The notes under the pieces were generated by a model. That model was not told the DNA's origin. It saw only the letters and a program-made list of their open reading frames with translations, and searched no databases. A stretch of DNA of 64,000 nt from Lachnospiraceae bacterium UBA4338 (GTDB lineage Bacteria > Bacillota > Clostridia > Lachnospirales > Lachnospiraceae), in NCBI GenBank assembly GCA_002393735.1, contig DGTK01000013.1, positions 124,001-188,000 of the forward strand. Direction: 5' to 3'. Each line of letters starts with the position of its first letter. Position 1 is the first letter of the stretch. Positions 52,801 to 59,586 of the stretch are shown piece by piece. The translations under genes were made by a program, and so were the position numbers.

Positions 52801-54402
52801 CTTTTCTCTTTCTGCATCGATAGGTGGGTTTGTAACCTGTGCGAAAAGCTGTTTGAAATAATAAAACAGTGGCTGATATTCTTTGGAAAGTACAGCGATT
52901 GGAGTATCGATACCCATGGCACCAATTGGTTCGATGGCATTAAGCGCCATATTTCTGATACTCTCTCTGTAGTTTTCATATGTATAACCGAAAGCTTTCT
53001 GAAGACGCTTTCTGTTTTCATCTGAATATTTTTCAACCTTATGGTTTGGAGCCTTAATGTCTTTTAAGTGAAGCATGTTGCTGTCAATCCACTCGCCATA
53101 TGGCTCCTTAAGGGCGTATTTTTCCTTAATCTCTTCATCATCATAGATAACGCCCTTAACAGTATCGATAAGGATCATCTTGCCAGGATGAAGACGCTCT
53201 TTCTTAAGGATGTGATCCTCAGGGATAGGAAGCACACCTACTTCTGAAGAAAGGATCAGTCTGTCATCATCAGTAATATAATATCTGGATGGTCTGAGTC
53301 CGTTTCTGTCTAAGATGGCACCCATTACATCACCATCAGAAAACAGGATTGATGCAGGGCCATCCCATGGCTCCATCATGGTTGCGTAGTACTGATAGAA
53401 ATCTCTTTCTTCCTGTGTCAGTGTTTCGTTGTTGGCCCATGGTTCAGGGATTGCTATCATTGCAGCAAGTGGCAGATCCATGCCGCTCATCATTAAGAAC
53501 TCAAGGGTATTATCCAGCATTGCAGAGTCGGAACCGCTTTGGGAAATAACAGGAAGAACCTTGGTCATATCCTCATCTGAGAATACTCCTGACTTCATCG
53601 TCTCTTCTCTTGCGAGCATCTTATCTGCATTACCCTTAATGGTGTTGATCTCACCATTATGTACCATTAATCTGTTAGGATGTGCTCTTCTCCAGCTTGG
53701 AGTTGTATTGGTGGAGAATCTTGAATGCACCATGGCAATGGCTGATTCGTAAGCCTCATCTTCGAGATCCTTAAAGAACAGACGAAGCTGTCCTACAAGA
53801 AACATACCCTTATATACTATGGTTCTGCAGGAAAGTGATGGAATATATGTATTAACATTACTTTGCTCGAACTCTCTTCTTACAATGTAAAGCATACGTT
53901 CAAAATCAAGGTCGGTTTTGGCACTTTGAGGACGCTCTACTGCAACCTGATAGATTCTAGGCATGCACTCACGTGCCTTGCTTCCCAGTACATCAGGTAC
54001 AACATCCACCTCTCTCCAGCCTAAGACTTTAAGACCTGCCTTGGCTGTAATAATATCAAACATGGACTTGGCCTGTCTGAATTCAGGCTCGTTTTGTGGA
54101 AAGAAGAATACACCGATACCATATTGTCTTTTACCCGGAAGTTCAACACCTGCTTCTTTCCATGTTTTTACCATAAATTTATGAGGAATCTGAGTCAGAA
54201 TACCAACACCGTCACCGGTTTTACCTTCAGCATCTTTACCTGCTCTGTGCTCTAAGTTCTCCACAATATGGAGTGCATCACTTACCAGTTTGTGGGACGG
54301 TCTGCCCTTAATATCAACAATTGCACCTATACCACAATTGTCGTGCTCAAATGAAGGATTATATAATCCTTTATTCCCTATCTTCTCAAATTGTTCACTC
54401 AT
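49855..54402 (-). CDS. gltB: Glutamate synthase large subunit
   Basis: The 1515-residue protein transfers the amide of glutamine to 2-oxoglutarate. The class II glutaminase domain begins after a 22-residue propeptide at Cys23 (D-N-C-G-I-G). Central and FMN-binding synthase domains follow (S-M-S-Y-G-S-I-S-type region reads A-M-S-Y-G-S-I-S, then G-G-T-G-A-A-P and the 3Fe-4S cysteines in C-x5-C-H-Q-D-T-C-P). A C-terminal GXGXG beta-helix domain completes it. Length is normal. It has its own consensus promoter and a leader with one ANTAR-type terminator element, so supply of glutamine and its use here are controlled in common. Confidence 0.97.
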   Translation of the reverse strand: MSEQFEKIGNKGLYNPSFEHDNCGIGAIVDIKGRPSHKLVSDALHIVENLEHRAGKDAEGKTGDGVGILTQIPHKFMVKTWKEAGVELPGKRQYGIGVFFFPQNEPEFRQAKSMFDIITAKAGLKVLGWREVDVVPDVLGSKARECMPRIYQVAVERPQSAKTDLDFERMLYIVRREFEQSNVNTYIPSLSCRTIVYKGMFLVGQLRLFFKDLEDEAYESAIAMVHSRFSTNTTPSWRRAHPNRLMVHNGEINTIKGNADKMLAREETMKSGVFSDEDMTKVLPVISQSGSDSAMLDNTLEFLMMSGMDLPLAAMIAIPEPWANNETLTQEERDFYQYYATMMEPWDGPASILFSDGDVMGAILDRNGLRPSRYYITDDDRLILSSEVGVLPIPEDHILKKERLHPGKMILIDTVKGVIYDDEEIKEKYALKEPYGEWIDSNMLHLKDIKAPNHKVEKYSDENRKRLQKAFGYTYENYRESIRNMALNAIEPIGAMGIDTPIAVLSKEYQPLFYYFKQLFAQVTNPPIDAEREKIVTSGSVYVGKNGNLLEEKAENCHVLKIQNPILSDLDLMKIANMKKDGFKVEKVSILFYKNTPMKRALKHLFVEVDKAYKNGCSILILSDRGVDENHVAIPSLLAVAAVHNHLVETKKCTAMSLILESGEPREVHHFATLLGFGASAINPYLAHATIEELIEEGLLDKDYHAAVVDYDNAIHTGIIKIASKMGISTICSYQGSKIFEAIGISESVINDYFPGTVSRIGGITLEDIGKAVEKQHGRAFDPLGLNTNLELSAMGRHKARSQGEDHRYNPATIHMLQYATREGNYEKFKEYTKMVDAEETGYLRSLLDFNYPKEGIDISEVESAESIVQRFKTGAMSYGSISEEAHETLAIAMNHLKGKSNSGEGGESDERIASAGTDNDRSSAIKQVASGRFGVTSKYLISAREIQIKMAQGAKPGEGGHLPGKKVYPWVAKTRHSTPGVSLISPPPHHDIYSIEDLAQLIYDLKNANKNARISVKLVSEAGVGTVAAGVAKAGAQVVLISGYDGGTGAAPLSSIHNAGLPWELGLAETHQTLIANGLRNKVVIETDGKLMSGRDVAIAAILGAEEFGFATAPLVTMGCVMMRVCHQDTCPMGIATQNPELRKRFQGKPEYVENFMMFIAEELREYMAKLGVKSVSELVGRTDLLKEKKGTYGKAKLDLSRILLDMSDTDTSMKVFNPEAVYDFELQNTIDEVKLLTNKDIKKAIKDEKPCEVKVEVNNINRTFGTLLGAEITRQHPEGMKDDTITIKATGAGGQSFGAFVPKGLTIDLVGDSNDYFGKGLSGGKLYVHAPADALYDPSENIIIGNVALYGATSGEAYIAGMAGERFCVRNSGATAVVEGVGEHGCEYMTGGCAVVLGHTGKNFAAGMSGGIAYVLDKENKLYRNLNKQLVNMETVDNENDKEKLKSIITKHYEHTGSKKAKKILEEFDYYVIHFKKIIPRDYKKIMDAIAKHEAEGKSRENAQIAAFKEVIS

Positions 54403-54430
54403 AATTTATTCCTCCGTTGTTTCTTTATGG

Positions 54431-54483
54431 AAAATAAAAATGGCGCTCCAAGCTTAATCTAAGCTTGAAGCGCCATTGCTTCA
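54431..54483 (-). promoter_or_regulatory. ANTAR-type antitermination element in the gltB leader
   Basis: A 6-bp hairpin (54478-54483 with 54466-54471) with hexaloop AATGGC (A1, G4) overlaps the 5' arm of an 18-bp terminator (54460-54477 with 54439-54456). TTTTTATTTT follows. The design is the same as in the two glnN elements, with shared loop consensus A-N-N-G-G-C. Confidence 0.75.
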
Positions 54484-54515
54484 TATCAATATTCAGAATT
54501 TTATTTATGAAACTT

Positions 54516-54543
54516 ATTATACACTTATGTTTTTAAATGTCAA
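54516..54543 (-). promoter_or_regulatory. Consensus sigma-A promoter of gltBD
   Basis: Perfect TTGACA (54538-54543) and TATAAT (54516-54521) hexamers are spaced by 16 bases. The transcript would begin about 25 bases before the leader hairpin. Confidence 0.9.
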
Positions 54544-54564
54544 GCAGCATATTTAATCTTATTA

Positions 54565-56946
54565 TTACTTCTTCATTGCACCGCCTGCTTTAACTGCTTT
54601 CTTATTGGCTGCAGCCTGTTTTTCTGCTTCCTCTTTTGCCTTCTGAGTTGCTGAAATCATTTTATCTCTTAAGTCAGCCACCTCATTATGTACATTTGCG
54701 GAAGTAGCCTTGGCATCCGGCATCTTAATATCATCTAACTCAACATATTTACGACCATTATTCTTAGCTGCATCTTTTACAATTTTTTTAATATCTTTAA
54801 TGGAGGTAAACATCTCTCCACCCTTATACTGAACATTATTATATTCCGTACCTTTGTACATAGCCTGAGCCTGTCTAAGAACATTTCTTGTCGGATGATT
54901 CTTTGCATGAATAATTGTTTCATCAAGAAGATTTTTGTCTTCATAAACTTCCATGTCTCCAAGCTGTGATATTCTGGTCACATAGCTTTCATGTGTCTCG
55001 TCAGGCTTTAAAGACCAGGAATCCCCATTAAGCTTATACAGTATGTCACCGGCTTTACCAACGGCGCGATAATAATTATTCTTTATAGTAGTTTCTTTAC
55101 TCTTATTAAGTGCCTTTTCATTTCCTTTTGCTTCCGCTGTAATCTTCTCAAGTTCTTCATCGGTAATATAATTACCTTTTTTTATTTTCTCTGTCTCCTT
55201 TTTCAGCTGTTCCTGTAAAGGAGGTATGTATGAACTTTGCATGGTACCTACGAGTGCGAACTCTCCATATGCATAGGTATGTTCCATTGTATCAAGCACA
55301 CTGAGAGCTGCAGAAACACGTGGCTGTTCATGAGCCTGTTTCGTTCCATCATTTACTCTGTCCGGATTGTTAAAAAGCTGTCCCTTCTTGTAATCAACAT
55401 ATGTTCTTACTTTATTAAGACATTTCTTTTGCATATCAAGATACTTGGCAAGATCAGCTGCAGAAGTATAGCCTTTGTTGTTTCCACTAAGTTCAGTCTC
55501 AGCAAATTCCTTCCACTCTTTAAGAGCATCTCTCATTTCATTAAACTGTGTAGAGCCCTTACCAAAAAGATTGAAGTCAACCTTCTTTATCATGTTATAC
55601 ATATCTTTGGCATTTTTGACTAACTGGCTTTTCTTAACAAGAGGAAATGCTATATCAGCCTCTGCTTGTATTTTTGCTTTCTTTTCATCTATCTTTTCTT
55701 GCTTAATAGCTTTTTCAGCAAGTTTTTCAGTATTCTTGTTATTTAGAATATCCTCCGCAGATTTCTTTTCATTTCTTACTGGATTATTATTTTTTAACGC
55801 CTTTTTATCAGCATCAAATTCTTCTTTTTTAATCTTAAGTTGTTCTTTACTATATTGTTCTTTATATGCTTTTTTAATATTCTTGACAGTTTCTGAGAAT
55901 TTACCGTTAAATTTTTCAACATTTTCATTTTCATGCAGTTTTGCACTAAATTTATCAAGTAACTGATAAATATCCGAAGCCGGATTATTCTTATCAATCT
56001 TTTTGGATGTAAGAATAGCCATGGCCTCATCTGGCTGAATATTATACGCGGATATTTCATTTGCAAGTCTATAATATACGGTTCCAAGCTTATTGGCAGA
56101 AACCTGATCCCATCCGTTTGCAATAAGTGCATCCTGATATTTTATTTGATTCTCATCAATCTGCTTATCTTTTTTATATTTTTCAAGGCTTTCATTATAT
56201 TTCTTTTCTTTAGCTTTTCTATCTAATTTATACTTAAGATTATCTAAAGTAGTAGTGTCTTTTCCTCTTACCAACTTATCCATTTTCTTTGAAACACTAT
56301 AAATCTCTTCAGCCATCTTATTTCTTTCCTGTACGGATTTAAGAGATGTATTCAGTACCTTATCAAATAATTCAAGCATTTCCGGATAAGCTGAGTTTCT
56401 GCATAATTCATACATGTATCCCATAACCATGTGATCAGCTGGCATTACCCATCCATTGACCTTAGCTTTCTCAATGAAAGCCTCTTTATTCATTCTGTAT
56501 TTATCATCAAATGACTTATTATTATTATTAATCTTTGCAACATAAATCTTTTTAAGTCTGTTATCTTCTGCATCTATAACTCTTGATCTTTCCTTTATCC
56601 ACACCTCATTACGCTGAAGAAGTTCTATAGATTTATACTCCGTCATTCCATCTTTAGCACTATTGTATGTTTTAACATCTTCTTCTTTAAGTACACCATC
56701 TTTAACATATTGCATAATAGTATTATCAAGCTGATTTAAAATACTCGCTCTTTGTTTTACATTCCACCCATCCTTTTTAGTCATAACCATAAGCTGAGCA
56801 TCGAGACCATCAAGTTTGTCATTTTTTTCAATTAAATCATAAAGTTCCTCAAAAGCAGGAACCTCTTCATCTTTAGCAATCCAGCCTTTGTCTCTTAATT
56901 TAATAATGAAATCAAATTTTGAATAATTTTTGTTTAAGTTTCCCAT
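54565..56946 (-). CDS. Large hydrophilic orphan protein (793 residues) with GW repeats
   Basis: I do not recognise a family. The protein is Lys/Glu/Asn-rich, helical in appearance, and without signal peptide or membrane helix. It ends in a basic Ala/Lys tail. The N-terminal part has a degenerate repeat built around Gly-Trp: 21-22, 60-61, 165-166 and 278-279. Three of the four are in K/N-D/N-G-W contexts followed by a helix. Residues 464-477 read G-S-T-Q-F-N-E-M-R-D-A-L-K-E, the motif shared with the plus-strand orphan. A lysine-rich, coiled-coil-like middle part spans about 360-425. AAAGGAG precedes the start. It lies between the nitrogen island and the feo region without evident links to either. 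Confidence 0.85.
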   Translation of the reverse strand: MGNLNKNYSKFDFIIKLRDKGWIAKDEEVPAFEELYDLIEKNDKLDGLDAQLMVMTKKDGWNVKQRASILNQLDNTIMQYVKDGVLKEEDVKTYNSAKDGMTEYKSIELLQRNEVWIKERSRVIDAEDNRLKKIYVAKINNNNKSFDDKYRMNKEAFIEKAKVNGWVMPADHMVMGYMYELCRNSAYPEMLELFDKVLNTSLKSVQERNKMAEEIYSVSKKMDKLVRGKDTTTLDNLKYKLDRKAKEKKYNESLEKYKKDKQIDENQIKYQDALIANGWDQVSANKLGTVYYRLANEISAYNIQPDEAMAILTSKKIDKNNPASDIYQLLDKFSAKLHENENVEKFNGKFSETVKNIKKAYKEQYSKEQLKIKKEEFDADKKALKNNNPVRNEKKSAEDILNNKNTEKLAEKAIKQEKIDEKKAKIQAEADIAFPLVKKSQLVKNAKDMYNMIKKVDFNLFGKGSTQFNEMRDALKEWKEFAETELSGNNKGYTSAADLAKYLDMQKKCLNKVRTYVDYKKGQLFNNPDRVNDGTKQAHEQPRVSAALSVLDTMEHTYAYGEFALVGTMQSSYIPPLQEQLKKETEKIKKGNYITDEELEKITAEAKGNEKALNKSKETTIKNNYYRAVGKAGDILYKLNGDSWSLKPDETHESYVTRISQLGDMEVYEDKNLLDETIIHAKNHPTRNVLRQAQAMYKGTEYNNVQYKGGEMFTSIKDIKKIVKDAAKNNGRKYVELDDIKMPDAKATSANVHNEVADLRDKMISATQKAKEEAEKQAAANKKAVKAGGAMKK

Positions 56947-57022
56947 AATTTCGTTCTCCTTTTTACTGTTATGACTTTTGATATATGCATAATATCATGT
57001 AATGTGCAACAAATATGCAACA

Positions 57023-57328
57023 CTAATGTCTTATTACTTCAAATCTTTTTAAAGTTATTTTTTCATTGCTTCCTGACGTAACTATTATACCATATTTCTT
57101 TACGTCCAGCATACTCATATCATCAATGTTTTCTGCCTCGGAAAGTACATCAACACTTAGACCATCCAGCATTCCTGCCATAAAAAGAGGACAGGTCTCC
57201 TTCAGGCCTGTCCCCTGGTGATATGTGATTATAATCTGCATACATAATCGTATGAGGGTCCGTTACAATAATTGTATCCGGTTTTACCTCAGCAATATCC
57301 TTTGCCACTTCAATATATGCTCTTGTTG
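57023..57328 (-). pseudogene. Decayed duplicate of the MEMO-AMMECR1 gene
   Basis: On the minus strand the segment first encodes a piece nearly identical to residues ~32-75 of the intact fusion protein further upstream (Y-I-E-V-A-K-D-I-A, V-K-P-D-T-I-I-V-T-D-P-H). After a frame change and large deletion it encodes M-A-G-M-L-D-G-L and then the C-terminal end (S-V-D-V-L, M-L-D-V-K-K-Y-G-I-I-V-T-S-G, then R-F-E-V-I-R-H). Two large internal blocks are gone and no start remains. A short open frame inside it should not be annotated as a gene. Confidence 0.85.
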
Positions 57329-57344
57329 GAAAACCATAGCACTG

Positions 57345-59198
57345 TTAAAATAACATCCCTACATGATATACAACTGCTGCCAGAACCAGGGCTGTCCCTA
57401 TGTAGAAGCAGGCAACGATTGCAGTCCACTTGAATGAATGGGATTCCTTGAATGTGGTATTAAGGGCCATAACGCAAGGAACATTGAAGGTTACGGCAAC
57501 TATGAGAGCCAGAGCCTCGGCTTTGCTCATCATGCTTCCCATTGCAGTGGTCAGAACTCCTGTATCCGTGGCCACCGAGCCTGCATTAAATGTGGCATCC
57601 ATAAGTGAATTCTGACCCACATATACTGCATTAAGTACCCCAAGCACAGCCTCTTTGGCAAATGCCGATGCAACAAATCCCATGAAAGTTCTCCAGCTCA
57701 TTCCAAAGAACTTTGTTACCGGCTCAATGAATGTGCCCACCTTGTACATGAGACTGCTCTCCACCTTACCGTCTACACTGAATAAGAATACCCAGAATAT
57801 GATTGACACAAGAAATACAGTTACAAGGGCTCTTTTGAAAATATCCCATGCTTTTAAAATCGCCTCTTTGAAGATATGTCCCCAGTGAGGTTTATGAATA
57901 GGAGGAAGTTCCATTATCATTCCACCCATGGAGCCCTTCGGGGATAAGAATCTTCCGAATATCCCGGAGACAATCCACATCATGACAAATACAAAACACA
58001 GAATTCCAACGCAGATGAGAATCACTTCAACCGGAGAGAAGACAGAACTTGCAATAATCGGAATTATTGTCCATATGGAGGCGCAAGGCACGGACCATAC
58101 CACTGCCATGGCGAGCATTCTCTGTCCCCAGTTATCCATTACTCTTGTACCGCTGGCACCACCAATTGTACATCCGAATCCCATAAGAAGGGGACATACC
58201 GCCTTACCCTGAAGACCAATCTTGGACAGGATATTATCAAACTGGTAGGCAGCCCTTGCCAGAAAACCAACTTCTTCAAGAAAACCGAATACCAGATTAA
58301 CACCAAATACGAAGGATGCCATTGATATACAAAAATACAAAGTATTAGGTATAAGTGCACTAAATACCGAAGCAAGCCACGGATTCACATTCCATAAATC
58401 CATGAGTTTGGCAATGGGACCTCCCAGATATGCAGGTATCATCTGGGCTATACTCATAAACGGAGACATTACAATCATGGCTACTAAGAATCCCACAAGA
58501 ACAATGAGAAAGCAGAGTATCTTTCCCCAGAACTTAGTGGTCAAAGCCCTGTCAAACTTGGTCATAACATATTTTTTACTGGTCTGATTCTGTGCTCCTT
58601 CAAGAACATTACTTATCCACTCATATTTGATTCTGCTCTTTTCCTGAATCCCCTGTTCCCCTTCTGCAGTTACCGAGGAGACATCCGGTGCATTCGAAGG
58701 AATGTGAGGATTATTTATCTCACTCTTAATAAGATTCTTAAGTTTATCATATTCCTTGCCGTTAGCTGCCACAAAAGGAAGTACCGGAATATTAAGATTA
58801 TTCTCAATGATTGTTTCATTAATGGTTTTGCCCTGATTCTTAACCACATCCATCATGTTAAGGACCAGGATTGCCGGTTTACCCAGCATGGCAAACTCAG
58901 CCATCATAAACATACTTCTCTCCAGCTGGGAAGCGTCCACCAGCACCAGAGTCAGGTCAGCCTGATTACTTCTTATATATTCGGTGGTAATGATTTCCTC
59001 ATCGGAATTGCCTGACAGACCATAACTTCCGGGCAAATCCACCACTTCATAAGTCTCTCCTTCATAGGTAAAACTACCCTGAGATTTCTCCACCGTCTTA
59101 CCCGGCCAGTTACCCACATGCTGTCTGGAACCTGTAAGAGCATTAAATACTGTGGACTTACCTGAGTTAGGTTGTCCGAGAAGGGCTATTGTTCTCAT
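57345..59198 (-). CDS. feoB: Ferrous iron transport protein B
   Basis: This 617-residue membrane protein imports Fe2+. The N-terminal G domain has G-Q-P-N-S-G-K-S (G1, residues 8-15), D-L-P-G-S-Y-G-L (G3), and an N-x-x-D-type G4 in N-M-M-D. The C-terminal part has about nine helices with two Gate motifs, including G-F-G-C-T-I-G-G and S-V-P-C-A-S-I-W. It is shorter than the E. coli protein, as usual in clostridia. Its ATG overlaps the feoA stop (ATGA), and DtxR-type sites lie upstream of feoA. Confidence 0.95.
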   Translation of the reverse strand: MRTIALLGQPNSGKSTVFNALTGSRQHVGNWPGKTVEKSQGSFTYEGETYEVVDLPGSYGLSGNSDEEIITTEYIRSNQADLTLVLVDASQLERSMFMMAEFAMLGKPAILVLNMMDVVKNQGKTINETIIENNLNIPVLPFVAANGKEYDKLKNLIKSEINNPHIPSNAPDVSSVTAEGEQGIQEKSRIKYEWISNVLEGAQNQTSKKYVMTKFDRALTTKFWGKILCFLIVLVGFLVAMIVMSPFMSIAQMIPAYLGGPIAKLMDLWNVNPWLASVFSALIPNTLYFCISMASFVFGVNLVFGFLEEVGFLARAAYQFDNILSKIGLQGKAVCPLLMGFGCTIGGASGTRVMDNWGQRMLAMAVVWSVPCASIWTIIPIIASSVFSPVEVILICVGILCFVFVMMWIVSGIFGRFLSPKGSMGGMIMELPPIHKPHWGHIFKEAILKAWDIFKRALVTVFLVSIIFWVFLFSVDGKVESSLMYKVGTFIEPVTKFFGMSWRTFMGFVASAFAKEAVLGVLNAVYVGQNSLMDATFNAGSVATDTGVLTTAMGSMMSKAEALALIVAVTFNVPCVMALNTTFKESHSFKWTAIVACFYIGTALVLAAVVYHVGMLF

Positions 59199-59419
59199 GC
59201 TCCCACCTCCACTTCCACAACTTCCGCATCTCTTCTGTTAAGAGCAATAAGAGTTTCTCTTACATAGAGAAGAACGGGCATGTTACGATCGTTTTTAACC
59301 ACCTGAAAAGGTGTTCCCTCGGTGATACCTATGGCAGTAATTCTGTTTGCCAGCCTGGCATCGCCACCAATTCTGCGGATTATTCCCATCATATCCGCTT
59401 TTGCTTCCGTCAACTTCAT
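59195..59419 (-). CDS. feoA: Ferrous iron transport protein A
   Basis: The small SH3-like protein of 74 residues supports FeoB. It begins M-K-L-T-E-A and has the family pattern I-G-G-D-A-R-L-A-N-R-I-T-A-I-G-I-T-E-G, then A-L-N-R-R-D-A-E-V-V-E-V-E. The start at 59419 is set by AGGAG ten bases upstream. An open extension to 59467 would cross an operator and is unlikely. It overlaps feoB by four bases. Confidence 0.93.
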   Translation of the reverse strand: MKLTEAKADMMGIIRRIGGDARLANRITAIGITEGTPFQVVKNDRNMPVLLYVRETLIALNRRDAEVVEVEVGA

Positions 59420-59446
59420 CACATTCTCCTTATATCTGCTATATTT

Positions 59447-59554
59447 GTTAGTCTGTGCTAACTGCATTATTTAAAAGCACCGCCCCCACGCAAATAGGGA
59501 CGGTTAGCACTAACTAACTTTAGTAATGTAGCACATATTTATTATTATTGTCAA
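59447..59554 (-). promoter_or_regulatory. feoAB promoter with two DtxR-type operators
   Basis: The promoter is TTGACA (59549-59554) with an 18-base spacer and TACATT (59525-59530). Two inverted repeats of the form GTTAG-N6-CTAAC follow at 59503-59518 (just after the -10) and 59447-59462 (near the feoA start). They resemble DtxR/IdeR/MntR-family sites, so iron-dependent repression is likely. A small GC-rich hairpin lies between them. Confidence 0.75.
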
Positions 59555-59586
59555 GCCTGAGCGGCAGACTAACGCACGAAAACCAA

